Origin: Phycisphaeraceae bacterium
GTDB taxonomy: Bacteria; Planctomycetota; Phycisphaerae; Phycisphaerales; UBA1924
NCBI GenBank assembly: GCA_020639155.1
Contig: JACKHF010000001.1
Span: 1,302,001-1,366,000, forward strand
Length of the DNA stretch: 64,000 nucleotides
Direction of reading: 5' to 3'
The translations under genes and the position numbers were made by a program. This document shows positions 9,801 through 17,558 of the stretch, piece by piece. Within the stretch, counting starts at the first letter, position 1. Every line of letters begins with the position of its first letter. The notes below the pieces were generated by a model that worked only from the letters and a program-made list of their open reading frames with translations, was not told the origin of the DNA and made no database searches.

Positions 9801-10179
9801 CTCGCTTATTCTGATGGAGTTTATCAATCACGCGTATCGAGTTGAAGGGAAGAGCCTGAAGGACGCGTGCATCGGCGCGGGCACCGCTCGCATTCGCGCC
9901 ATCCTGCTGACAACACTCACAACGGTCGCCGGGCTGCTTCCCATGATGCTTGAGCAGAGTTTCCAGGCGCAGTTCCTGATTCCCATGGCGATCACCATCA
10001 GCTTCGGGCTGTTGTCGTCAACGCTGCTGCTGCTGGTTGTGCTTCCGTGCCTGCTGCTAATCTTTCAGGATGTAAAGCGGATCGTTGTGGGATTGTGGAC
10101 CGGCGATCGCGATCTGATCATGGCTCGCACGCGCCTCGTGCCGAAGACTGTTAGCCTTGCCGAGATCGATGCACACTGA
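6856..10179 (+). CDS. RND (AcrB/MexB-like) efflux permease
   Basis: A 1107-residue proton-driven inner-membrane pump of the HAE-RND/AcrB superfamily. It begins with a cytoplasmic segment and TM1 (RPVVANLTMFALLLGGLVF), then a large periplasmic porter loop, then TM2-6 with LGLLVDDAIVVAEN in TM4, whose paired Asp residues carry protons. The pattern repeats in the second half (LVGFMALSGIVVNDSLILMEF). The length matches the family. It pairs with the adaptor that overlaps its start by four bases. No outer-membrane channel is adjacent; a TolC-like lipoprotein lies 19 kb away. The substrate cannot be read from sequence. Its last 29 bases overlap the convergent gene that follows. Confidence 0.92.
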   Translation: MSLARFGVQRPVVANLTMFALLLGGLVFGVGLRREFFPEINSDMVTVTAPYPGASPDEVESALAVKIEDALKDVDDIKEIRTTAAEGLASITVEFLPGTDIDERLFEIKRIVDALQDLPEEAERIVVTKIEPNLPTINLLVTSEDDWTQESEQVQRAQKRALKDAINSIRDDLESLPDMGTLVRNGARTDEIRVRVHPDALQEHGLDIPEVAARIRQSMIDLPAGAVRTPTETINIRTIGADDRVSEVRDIVVKSSPGGQVLRLHEIADIDDDFVDQDLYYRSNGKPAMGLMVLKKGDQDIVQIAEMVKAYIAGRNGDEFKPSFLDTMSAQSGKPSPRMQAYQLGQSRAEVPLPGMLSYDTDLARFVVGRLNLLTRNAIWGAALVFLTLMLFLSWRASFWVLVGLIVSMAATLMVMHFIGQTLNLLTMFGLIIVLGLLVDDAIVVAENIASRHESGESPLQAAIKGTEQVGWPVVATVVTSVVAFLPFTVITGRFGDMIGVLPVVVACALLVSLGESLFILPVHMGHSLETMDRRRARGKHSRLDRIEMRMDAVRASFFQKLLIPTYEKLLRWCLRARYLTLAIAAATLVFSLGLVGGGRVKFTMMETNDSETVNISLRMAVGTPVTVTDSMIRRIERIAGSMPEVSSISTSVGAVGAMDMESVDVATHIGQVVLELVPIEQRDRTSVQVRSDIRSQLGVLAGVRELRLEEIQGGPDGPPITLSVVGEDEESIKLVVEDMKRRLNEFAGVRDISDDSDAGARELRISLLPGANELGFTTENVARQIRGAVFGLEAHTFPGDRESVDVRVTLPDEQRRSLAEIERSYVRSPAGDLVPLAEIASLSRSQAYATIRRLDGKRVVTVTADIDDNADVKPEQVMAELRPQYAEAIANVRGVSIVERGKQKDFIDAMSSLPIGMLIACVLIYVVLAWLFQSYLQPIIVMTAIPFAIIGVVWGHLLMGYTMTFLSLVGFMALSGIVVNDSLILMEFINHAYRVEGKSLKDACIGAGTARIRAILLTTLTTVAGLLPMMLEQSFQAQFLIPMAITISFGLLSSTLLLLVVLPCLLLIFQDVKRIVVGLWTGDRDLIMARTRLVPKTVSLAEIDAH

Positions 10180-10606
10180 AGAACCCGGCAACTCCGGCTA
10201 TGACTCCGATTGAGTCAAGCAACAGAAAATACTGCGGGACCATGCGCATCTGTTCGTGGAAAGAGATATCCCGCATAGCGATGCCCTGCCCCTTTGACAT
10301 CTCGTATGCGAGCTTCGCGTCAGGGGATGTCCACGACATCCATTCGACTGCGTACATCAGCGCGAGCAGCGTGCAACCGAAGGCCAGAGTAAAGAGCAGT
10401 ACGATGCGTGCGGATCCCGCGTGAAGTGCGATATGTGCCGGTGTCTCTTTGCCTCCATTGTTTCTGCGAAAGAAAACACCCGCTGGGTATATGAAGACGA
10501 ATGAAACGGGGATCATGGCAAACATGCACATCAGCTTCTCGTCCCTTGAAAGCAGATGGAACCAGACGCAGATGTTCTCAAGGAGCTGGTAGAGCACGTC
10601 CAGCAT
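10151..10606 (-). CDS. Small integral membrane protein, unknown
   Basis: 151 residues with three hydrophobic segments: LMCMFAMIPVSFVFIYPAGV, IVLLFTLAFGCTLLALMYAV, and YFLLLDSIGVIAGVAGFF. I do not recognise a family. The gene is convergent with the RND pump and its 3' end overlaps the pump's 3' end by 29 bases. Codon use and hydrophobicity look natural, so I take it as real. The gene upstream on the same strand (RluA-like) ends 29 bases before this start, so they may be cotranscribed. Confidence 0.6.
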   Translation of the reverse strand: MLDVLYQLLENICVWFHLLSRDEKLMCMFAMIPVSFVFIYPAGVFFRRNNGGKETPAHIALHAGSARIVLLFTLAFGCTLLALMYAVEWMSWTSPDAKLAYEMSKGQGIAMRDISFHEQMRMVPQYFLLLDSIGVIAGVAGFFSVHRSRQG

Positions 10607-10634
10607 TGTACATCATGACGGATGTGATCGCATG

Positions 10635-11483
10635 TCAGAACGCAGCGTTGCTGGTGATGGTGATCCGCTCGCCGGTCACGGGATGGAAGAATGCGAGCCT
10701 GCTCGCGTGCAGCATCATGCGGGGTGCTGCGGCTGTACCGTCTCTCGTGTTGTAGAGTGAATCTCCAACAATAGGGCAGGCGAGCCCACCCGGGAGCGTG
10801 CTCGCATTGCGAAGATGCCTCGGTGCGTGCGTGTCGAGTGCTGTGCCGACAATCGGGTTGTCGGTGCGTAGCTTCGGGTTCTTCTCCGCTTCCTGCGCAA
10901 GTGTTGAATAGTCATCCCGGCGTACTTCGCATGGTGCAGCCGCATGCACACGCAGTTGGTGCGATCGGCCCGTAAGTGGATGGAATCTGATGCGCGTGAC
11001 GGACATGGAAAGATTGTGAAATTCAGCTTCGGTGCGATCAATGACGCTGAACAGTGTGCGCGCGGGTTTGCCGACAACAAAGTCAATGATCTGCCTCGGT
11101 CTGTTCGGCCAATCAGCGATCAACGGCAGATCAATCGCGCCGGTGTCCGGTGTCACGTGCCCTTGCAGCAGCGCTGTGTAGGTCTTTGCGACGAGCCTGT
11201 TCTCAAACTGGCGTGAGAGCGATCGATGCGCGGGCTTTGTTAATCCGACGACCATCAGACCGCTTGTTTCAAGATCCAGTCGATGCACCGCGATAGGCCC
11301 ACTTGCATCAGGGAACATGGTCCTGACCCGCGCGACCACGCAATCCGCCCGCGATGGATCGGTCTCAGCACCCTTGGCGGGAACAGCGAACAGACCTGCG
11401 GGCTTATCTACCACCGCAATGTGTTCGTCAGCAAAGTGGACGACCAGGCCGTGTGCATCATCGGGGATAGTGGGTTCTTCCAT
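10635..11483 (-). CDS. RluA-family pseudouridine synthase
   Basis: About 282 residues. It contains the family active-site block GPIAVHRLDLETSGLMVVG, where the Asp of HRLD is the catalytic nucleophile that isomerises uridine in rRNA or tRNA. It also has AKTYTALLQG and TRIRFHPLTGRSHQLRVHAA, the two other signature blocks of RluA/RluC/RluD. No S4 domain is evident at the N-terminus, as in RluA or TruC. The target position cannot be told from sequence. The start MEEPT was chosen because a TGGA lies just upstream; the frame is open for 28 more codons without family similarity. Confidence 0.85.
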   Translation of the reverse strand: MEEPTIPDDAHGLVVHFADEHIAVVDKPAGLFAVPAKGAETDPSRADCVVARVRTMFPDASGPIAVHRLDLETSGLMVVGLTKPAHRSLSRQFENRLVAKTYTALLQGHVTPDTGAIDLPLIADWPNRPRQIIDFVVGKPARTLFSVIDRTEAEFHNLSMSVTRIRFHPLTGRSHQLRVHAAAPCEVRRDDYSTLAQEAEKNPKLRTDNPIVGTALDTHAPRHLRNASTLPGGLACPIVGDSLYNTRDGTAAAPRMMLHASRLAFFHPVTGERITITSNAAF

Positions 11484-11631
11484 CTGATTGTCCACATGGC
11501 GAGTGTAGTGTCCATTCACCCAAACACGACAGAAAGAGTGGTCTGCCGACTCCCAATACAGGCGCATGCATCATGTGAGCGCGTGATGTTGTACCATACA
11601 TCCATCTTGTCTGACTTTCCGGAGTATCCAC

Positions 11632-12165
11632 ATGACGAACCCACCGCCTCGTTCTCTGCCTTCTCTCACCCGCACGCTTGCCATAGCAGGTGTGCTTCTT
11701 TCCAGCGTAATGGTGCTCCAGGGCTGCATCTATGTCCGCACGCGCGAGGTGCGCGTTGTTGATGCGAAAGATGCGCCAGCCCGCAAGATGCACGAGCATC
11801 ACGAGTTTCATACCGACGCTCATGGGGAAGATGAGCCTCCCATGCTGGTGATGCAATCGCCAGCCGAGGTGAACCATGTTGTGTTCATGAAGCTCAAGGA
11901 TCCGTCAGACCGCAGAGATCTTCTGGAGGACTGCCGCGAGATGACGCGCCAGATCCCGGGGATCACCTCGGTGTTCTGCGGATCGCATCTGGACATCGGT
12001 CGTGGGACAGTCGAGACCGATTATGATCTGTGTCTGTACGTGGGGTTCATCGATACACACGCGTACGAGCACTATGTCGATCATCCTGCGCACGTTGGTC
12101 TGGTGACCGAATGGAAGCCGAAGCTGGAATGGCTGCGCGTGTACGACATCCGGGATGAGGGCTGA
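11632..12165 (+). CDS. Lipoprotein with stress-responsive alpha/beta-barrel (Dabb) domain
   Basis: 177 residues. A signal peptide ending in the lipobox LQGC (Cys about residue 31) anchors it to a membrane. A His/Asp/Glu-rich linker (MHEHHEFHTDAHGEDE) may bind metal. The C-terminal 100 residues fit the Dabb ferredoxin-like barrel: NHVVFMKLKD at the start, DLCLYVGFIDTHAYEHYVDHPAH in the middle. In this family the middle block typically reads a DxAL...F-x-s-xx-aL-x-Y-xx-HP-xH. Dabb proteins are usually cytoplasmic, so a lipoprotein form is uncommon. The biochemical role of most Dabb proteins is unknown. Confidence 0.75.
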   Translation: MTNPPPRSLPSLTRTLAIAGVLLSSVMVLQGCIYVRTREVRVVDAKDAPARKMHEHHEFHTDAHGEDEPPMLVMQSPAEVNHVVFMKLKDPSDRRDLLEDCREMTRQIPGITSVFCGSHLDIGRGTVETDYDLCLYVGFIDTHAYEHYVDHPAHVGLVTEWKPKLEWLRVYDIRDEG

Positions 12166-12234
12166 CTTCGCGACAAATTCCACGAGAGTGCCCCAAGCTT
12201 TGCAGCGAGTCCGGAAACCTGATATGCTTTTGGT

Positions 12235-13398
12235 ATGGATTCAGAGCATGCCCTCAGGGCAATAGATCGTCGCGCCGTTCTTGGTCTTGGTATCGCGGCC
12301 GGGGTTGGTGTCGGTGTCTCGTCAGGTGTTTCAGCCATGCCATCATCATCGCTTGCGGGAAAACCGGCAAAGGGGCCGGTTGTTATTGCATCAGCCAACG
12401 GTATCAACGCTGTGAAGCTTGCATACGACAGGATTGTGGGTGGTGCCGACTGTGTCGATGCGATTGTCGAGGGTGTGTCACTCGTTGAGAACGATCCGAA
12501 GGACATGTCGGTGGGGTATGGCGGTCTGCCGAATGAGCATGGCGTGGTGCAGCTTGACGCTTCGGTCATGCACGGTCCAACGCACAAATGTGGTGCTGTC
12601 GCGTGCATTGAGGATATAAAGAATCCTGCAGCTGTTGCGCTGCTTGTGCTCAAACGCACCGATCACTGTCTGATCGTCGGTCAGGGAGCGCGTGACTTTG
12701 CAATTGCCAACGGATTTACGCCTGAGAACCTGCTGACAGACGAGGCGCGTCAGGTCTGGCTTCGCTGGAAAGCGAACGCGAATCGGTCCGACGACTGGCT
12801 GGGCGACGACGAGATGGACTGGGATCCGAAAGACCCGAAGAACAACGGCAGAGGCCCGCTCGGCGCTTTATACAATGAGTTCGGCGAGAAGTTGGCAGAC
12901 ACCGGCGCTGACATGCATGTCGAGTGGCGGAACGGCATCCCGTACACGACTGGCACCATCAACTGCTGCGCCGTTGATGCGAGCGGCGATGTTGCGTCGT
13001 GTACGACCACCAGCGGACTCAGCTACAAGATCCCGGGGCGCGTCGGTGACAGCCCAATCCCCGGTGCGGGGATGTACTGCGACAACGATGTCGGAGCTGC
13101 TGGCGCGACCGGACGCGGCGAAGCGGTGATCCAGAACTGCGGCGGGTTTGCTGTTGTTCGCGCGATGGAACGCGGACTGTCACCGACCGATGCCTGCCTT
13201 GAAGTGCTCTCACATATCGTGAAGAAGACCCGCGAGAAACGTCTTCGCAATGAAGACGGCGAGGTCAACTTCGATGTGAAGCTGTACGCGGTTCGCAAGG
13301 ATGGTGCGTACGGGAGCGCTTCGATCAGACCGAACGCGCGGTTTGCAGTGTGCGATGCGAATGGGAATCGTCACGAGAACTGTGCGTCGATCTACTGA
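12235..13398 (+). CDS. Glycosylasparaginase / isoaspartyl peptidase (Ntn hydrolase), Tat-exported
   Basis: 387 residues. A twin-arginine-like signal (DRRAVLGLGIAAGVGVG) precedes the mature protein, implying export of a folded enzyme. Family blocks are AVKLAYDRIVGGADCVDAI, SVGYGGLPNEHGVVQLDASVMHG, and after the autocleavage point TTG/TINCCAVDASGDV, SGLSYKIPGRVGDSPIPGAG and GAAGATGRGEAVI. The Thr after TTG is the predicted N-terminal nucleophile made by self-cleavage. These enzymes hydrolyse the GlcNAc-Asn bond of glycoasparagines or isoaspartyl bonds. The residue before the nucleophile is Gly, as in plant-type asparaginases, where human AGA has Asp. It stands alone, between a Dabb lipoprotein and a metal ATPase. 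Confidence 0.88.
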   Translation: MDSEHALRAIDRRAVLGLGIAAGVGVGVSSGVSAMPSSSLAGKPAKGPVVIASANGINAVKLAYDRIVGGADCVDAIVEGVSLVENDPKDMSVGYGGLPNEHGVVQLDASVMHGPTHKCGAVACIEDIKNPAAVALLVLKRTDHCLIVGQGARDFAIANGFTPENLLTDEARQVWLRWKANANRSDDWLGDDEMDWDPKDPKNNGRGPLGALYNEFGEKLADTGADMHVEWRNGIPYTTGTINCCAVDASGDVASCTTTSGLSYKIPGRVGDSPIPGAGMYCDNDVGAAGATGRGEAVIQNCGGFAVVRAMERGLSPTDACLEVLSHIVKKTREKRLRNEDGEVNFDVKLYAVRKDGAYGSASIRPNARFAVCDANGNRHENCASIY

Positions 13399-13445
13399 TC
13401 CTCAGAGTTGATCAAATCTCAGGACCTTGTATTGGTGTCACGCAT

Positions 13446-15908
13446 ATGCTCTGTGGCCATCTGAGTGGCCGAGCGGAGCATCACGTGACCGATCAGCCTG
13501 CGAGCATTACAACACGCAATGTCAGAACCGCTGCGCGGTTGTGGCGTGATCATGGCTGGAGACGAGCCATCACGCGCAAGCCGCCGCGGATCGGCGACGA
13601 TCGGGTCTGCGCGGTGATTCCCTTGATGTCCACTGGCAGTGATGCGTTCGATGCGGCACTCATCGCGCAGTGCCAGACGGCGCTGAATAATCAGCCAAGG
13701 CTTGATACGAACGCGGACAGACTTGCTGACATTGCAACGGTCCACGCAAATCCGGCGCGCGTTGTGCTGCGCTACCACGCGGGGGGGTGTCCGGTCGAGG
13801 AGGTTGCAGCCGCCCTCATGCCGCTCGGCGTTGCGCCCCAGGTCACACATTGTCGCGATGCAACGCTGACTCCGGTCACACTGACGGTTCGTGGTGGTGA
13901 GGTCGAAGCGCTCCCCGCGCAACAATCGATAGTGCATGTGTTTCTTGGTGTAAAGCGTCGTGCCTTGCACGCTGCAAAGCTCGTCACATTGTCACCAGAA
14001 CTCGCGATGGTACTGCTGGGCGGCGCGATTCTTCTCACAACATTTGTTCTTGGGAGAACGACGGAACTCCCCATGCTTGCTCGGTATGGGCTGCTCGCGA
14101 TCAGCGCAATCCTGACATCCACTCGCACATTCCCCGAGGCGATGCGGAGCGTGCTTGGTTTTCAGGTGAATATCGACGTGCTGATGTTCGCCGCAGCTGG
14201 GGGCGCAGCTGCCATCGGACATCCCGAGGAAGGCGCGCTGCTGCTGTTCCTGTTCGGGCTTGGGTCTGCTGGCGAGCATCTCGCGATGTCGCACGCGCGC
14301 AGGTCCATCGAAGCGCTGTCCGATCTTGCGCCGCGCGTTGCAACGGTGGTGAATGCAGACGGATCAATGCGCGAAGTTCCGATCGAGAATATAGAGATCG
14401 GGCAGACTGTGCGTATCCGCGCGTTCGATCGTGTCCCGATCGACGGCATCGTGACACAAGGTCAGTCATCTGTCGATGAGACCATGCTGACCGGCGAGCC
14501 TATCCCCGTTGAGAAAGTGAACGGGTCAAACGTGTTTGCTGGCACAATGAACATGCAGGGCGTGCTGACGGTGCGTGTTACCCAGCTTGCGTCCGACACG
14601 ACGCTCGCGCGCATCATGCGTCTCGTTGAAGATGCGCAGGAAGCAAAGTCAAAGGCCCAGTTGTTCACCGACCGGGTTGAAACCTTCTATGTGCCGATGG
14701 TGTTCGTGCTCACCGCGTGCGTGATGGTAATCCCGCCACTATTGAAACTGCCAGTCCTCGGTGCGGATACGTCGTGGGGCACGTGGTTCTACCGGTCAAT
14801 GGCGTTCATGACCGCTGCATCGCCGTGCGCACTGGCGATCGGCACTCCCGCGACGATTCTGTGCGCTGTCGCACGTGCTGCACGGATGGGTGTGCTCGTC
14901 AAGGGCGGCGCTGCGATGGACACGCTCGCTCGTGCGAATGCCATTGCGTTCGACAAAACGGGTACACTGACGGAGGGCAAGCCCGAGGTGGTGCGCATCG
15001 TCGTTGCTGGCAATGCAGAAGATATCGACGAGAACAGGCTGCTCGCGATCGCAGCCGCGATCGAGCAGTCGGTGACGCACCCACTTGCCGACGCAGTCGT
15101 GCGCGCAGCACAATCGCGATCTGTCGTGATTCCCGGCGCAGCCGATGTCGGGCAGATCGCGGGTTCCGGTGCGTACGGAACAGTTGACGGATCGCGGATT
15201 GATGTGGTCAAGCCGTCAGCGGTGACCGCATCATGGACTGATGATCTTGCGCGGATCCGCGATGAACTCGCAACACAGGGCTCGACGATCATTGTTGTTG
15301 CTCGCAATCACGCACCGATCGGAATCATCGCACTCGACGACCGAATCCGTAGCGAAACATCGCAGATCATCGACCAGATCCGAGCACAACATGTTTCGCC
15401 ATTGGTTATGCTCACCGGCGATCACGAGGGATCGGCTGCGCGTGTTGCAAGCGAACTGCATCTCGATGAGTACTTCGCCTCACTCACACCGGACGAGAAG
15501 CTGCGGCGCATCGAGCAGTTCCAGCAGGATCACGGTGTCATCGCGATGGTCGGCGACGGCGTGAATGACGCGCCCGCGCTTGCGCAGGCGAATGTCGGTA
15601 TCGCGATTGGAGCTGCGCACTCTCATGTTGCGATGGAAACCGCCGACGTCGCGCTGCTGGGGTCGACGCTTGCGAACCTGCCCGGGATGATCGGTCTCGC
15701 TCGTGCAGCACGCCGGATTCTCATGCAGAATCTAATCTTCGCGATGATGGTGATCGTGGTCGTCGCGCCATTGGGTGCGCTGGGGTTTGCGAATCTGGGT
15801 ATCGCGGTACTGCTGCACGAGGGATCGACGATTCTCGTCGTGCTCAACAGCCTGCGCCTGCTGGGGTTCCATCCAGCGAAGATACCCGGGCAAGGTGCTA
15901 TGGCATGA
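13446..15908 (+). CDS. P1B-4-type heavy-metal translocating P-type ATPase (SPC/HEGST)
   Basis: About 820 residues. The catalytic set is complete: TGE (MLTGEPIPVEK), phosphorylated Asp in FDKTGTLTEG (Asp about 503), VTHPLADAVV for the HP motif, and VGDGVNDAPALA. The transport site is SPC (about 459-461), not CPC, and the last helix has HEGST (about 791-795). SPC with HEG(S/G)T defines the P1B-4 group (CoaT, CtpD, PfeT), which export Co2+, Fe2+ or Zn2+. The N-terminal 180 residues include a degenerate HMA-like stretch (ARVVLRYHAGGCPVEEVAAALMPLG) without CxxC. The start is uncertain; I took ATG 13446 because the frame's earlier part overlaps the preceding gene. There is no linked regulator. Confidence 0.88.
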   Translation: MLCGHLSGRAEHHVTDQPASITTRNVRTAARLWRDHGWRRAITRKPPRIGDDRVCAVIPLMSTGSDAFDAALIAQCQTALNNQPRLDTNADRLADIATVHANPARVVLRYHAGGCPVEEVAAALMPLGVAPQVTHCRDATLTPVTLTVRGGEVEALPAQQSIVHVFLGVKRRALHAAKLVTLSPELAMVLLGGAILLTTFVLGRTTELPMLARYGLLAISAILTSTRTFPEAMRSVLGFQVNIDVLMFAAAGGAAAIGHPEEGALLLFLFGLGSAGEHLAMSHARRSIEALSDLAPRVATVVNADGSMREVPIENIEIGQTVRIRAFDRVPIDGIVTQGQSSVDETMLTGEPIPVEKVNGSNVFAGTMNMQGVLTVRVTQLASDTTLARIMRLVEDAQEAKSKAQLFTDRVETFYVPMVFVLTACVMVIPPLLKLPVLGADTSWGTWFYRSMAFMTAASPCALAIGTPATILCAVARAARMGVLVKGGAAMDTLARANAIAFDKTGTLTEGKPEVVRIVVAGNAEDIDENRLLAIAAAIEQSVTHPLADAVVRAAQSRSVVIPGAADVGQIAGSGAYGTVDGSRIDVVKPSAVTASWTDDLARIRDELATQGSTIIVVARNHAPIGIIALDDRIRSETSQIIDQIRAQHVSPLVMLTGDHEGSAARVASELHLDEYFASLTPDEKLRRIEQFQQDHGVIAMVGDGVNDAPALAQANVGIAIGAAHSHVAMETADVALLGSTLANLPGMIGLARAARRILMQNLIFAMMVIVVVAPLGALGFANLGIAVLLHEGSTILVVLNSLRLLGFHPAKIPGQGAMA

Positions 15909-15960
15909 CGCGGGACATACACTCAGAGCCGGTCTGATCGCGATCAACGCGAGCGGCTGC

Positions 15961-16033
15961 GGCCCCGTAGCTCAGCGGTAAGAGCAGGCGACTCATAATC
16001 GCTTGGTCCTCGGTTCGAATCCGAGCGGGGCCA
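15961..16033 (+). tRNA. tRNA-Met (CAT anticodon), elongator type
   Basis: A 73-base cloverleaf: acceptor GGCCCCG/CGGGGCC, D-arm GCTC..GAGC, anticodon stem GGCGA/TCGCT with loop CTCATAA (anticodon CAT), T-arm CTCGG-TTCGAAT-CCGAG, discriminator A. CCA is not encoded. The D-arm start (GTAGCTCAG) and the ACTCATAAT loop context match elongator tRNA-Met; the first pair G-C also argues against an initiator. The AT-rich KAP gene begins 12 bases downstream of its 3' end. Confidence 0.93.
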
Positions 16034-16045
16034 CTTTAGTTTTTG

Positions 16046-17395
16046 CTACAAGTTTGCGCTTCGAAAAAACATATCCACTTGGCTCAAGTGCTGCAAGAAT
16101 CTACTGCAAGCTACATCAGGAACTGTGTTGACCTGTCGCGACCGATAGTTGTTGTATGCGTGAGTCACTGGATTGTAGTGCCCAATTTGCTGAATGAGCA
16201 CATTGTGGGCATCTTTAAAGTTATGAGGGCTTAGCTCTTCATATAATCTGTGATATGCTTCGCGAAGGGAGGGCCATCGCTGTGTGGACAGAACCCAGAA
16301 GGGGAACAGTGAACGAAGGTCGTCTCTGTCATGGATTACCGAGTTTTCCTTCGGATCAGCTAAAACAAGATTTCTTAGTTTTAAAAATGCTCTTTCATAG
16401 ACTCGTGGATTTCTTAATTCCGTAGAAATATGGTCACCAGAAAAATATTGCCACAAAGTTTCTTCTCGGGCAATATTTTTATCCTGAAACCACTTACGAA
16501 TAGTGGTATTCTGATTGTTAGACAGCCGTATGTCTTCATCTATTTTTACATAAATATATTTTCTCATATCTAAATTGGCTGAAACTAACTCTTGACTAAA
16601 GTCAAAGATTTTTTCAACATATCCATCTGCATCGTTGGACGAGAAAGCATGTCTTGACATTAGAGCTTTTCTAAGATGTTCTGGGTCTATTGCCACGACA
16701 AATATTGCTCTTGGATTCATGTTCAATAAAAAATGCATAGACTCAAGTAAGGCTAGTTGCTTGTCAGGTAAGCAACGATCTAGATCGTCTATGAGCACAA
16801 GTATGCGATCATTTGGATCTTTTATAACTTTAGATACAAGTTTATGAAAATATATTCCATGAGTGTTGCTTTTTATTTGTTTTCCAACTTCTGTTGATGA
16901 AGGCGGCTTCGAGAGTAGTTTGGAGCCGAAATCTGTGACTAAATTTGTAATATTTTCATTGGAAATGGGTGCTTTAAGTAAATGCAGGCCGGCAATATAG
17001 CCCGCTTTTACGAGCAACCTAGCATATTCAGCGCATTCCTGCCGGTCGCTTTCTTCTATAAGATTCCATACACCAGCGATTAATGGAGTTAGCAAATCAA
17101 GATCTTGCGCCTTCCACGGGTTAATAGTCAAGACATGCTTAAAAGTTGTAGATATACTGGAATCATTAGAGCTGTTTGCCGCTTCAATGATTCTAGCTAA
17201 TCGATTTAAAAGATCCGTTTTACCACGCCCCCAACATCCACGAAGCGCAACGCAACTTCCCTCTCTCAGACGCTCAAGCCGTTTGAGAAGTGTTCCTGCT
17301 AGCTGATTGTGATTAAATGAATCATCGGGTAGCGGAGGAAGTTCCTCGGAGTTACTGTTGGAACTCATCAACGCAGCAATTATGTCATCATCCAT
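16046..17395 (-). CDS. KAP-family P-loop NTPase, AT-rich, next to tRNA-Met
   Basis: 449 residues. Walker A is GCWGRGKT (about 53-60) and Walker B ILVLIDDLDR (about 198-207), followed by RAIFVVAIDPEHLRKAL, all diagnostic of KAP NTPases. Many KAP proteins carry transmembrane helices between the Walker motifs; here that stretch has none convincing, so the protein is probably cytosolic. KAP proteins include PifA, which excludes phage T7 by an abortive mechanism. The base composition is clearly AT-rich (many TTT, AAA, ATA codons) against GC-rich neighbours, a sign of recent transfer. It has its own likely promoter and an AGGA 7 bases before ATG. Nothing else, such as an integrase or effector, accompanies it. 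Confidence 0.85.
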   Translation of the reverse strand: MDDDIIAALMSSNSNSEELPPLPDDSFNHNQLAGTLLKRLERLREGSCVALRGCWGRGKTDLLNRLARIIEAANSSNDSSISTTFKHVLTINPWKAQDLDLLTPLIAGVWNLIEESDRQECAEYARLLVKAGYIAGLHLLKAPISNENITNLVTDFGSKLLSKPPSSTEVGKQIKSNTHGIYFHKLVSKVIKDPNDRILVLIDDLDRCLPDKQLALLESMHFLLNMNPRAIFVVAIDPEHLRKALMSRHAFSSNDADGYVEKIFDFSQELVSANLDMRKYIYVKIDEDIRLSNNQNTTIRKWFQDKNIAREETLWQYFSGDHISTELRNPRVYERAFLKLRNLVLADPKENSVIHDRDDLRSLFPFWVLSTQRWPSLREAYHRLYEELSPHNFKDAHNVLIQQIGHYNPVTHAYNNYRSRQVNTVPDVACSRFLQHLSQVDMFFRSANL

Positions 17396-17453
17396 CTGGG
17401 CGTCCTACTCAATACGATTTATCAAATCTCTGGCTTTTCACTTACATGCTGGC

Positions 17454-17483
17454 ATTTTAGCTTATTTTTTGATCGTAATCCAA
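17454..17483 (-). promoter_or_regulatory. Predicted promoter of the KAP NTPase gene
   Basis: On the minus strand TTGGAT (17478-17483) and TAAAAT (17454-17459) are separated by 18 bases, in an AT-rich stretch. The start codon is about 58 bases downstream, with AGGA before it. This suits expression of the gene as an independent unit. Confidence 0.45.
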
Positions 17484-17558
17484 GGCTTCTTCTAAGAGAT
17501 AAGTAGTTCATATATAGTTATCCCGATCCTCGCGCCGCTCGCCATACCACAGGTCGAG

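Noticed and set aside
8578..9831. Long open frame of 417 codons on the minus strand inside the RND pump gene
   Set aside because: It is antisense to strongly conserved RND sequence, is His/Arg-rich with no domain, and is a codon-bias shadow.
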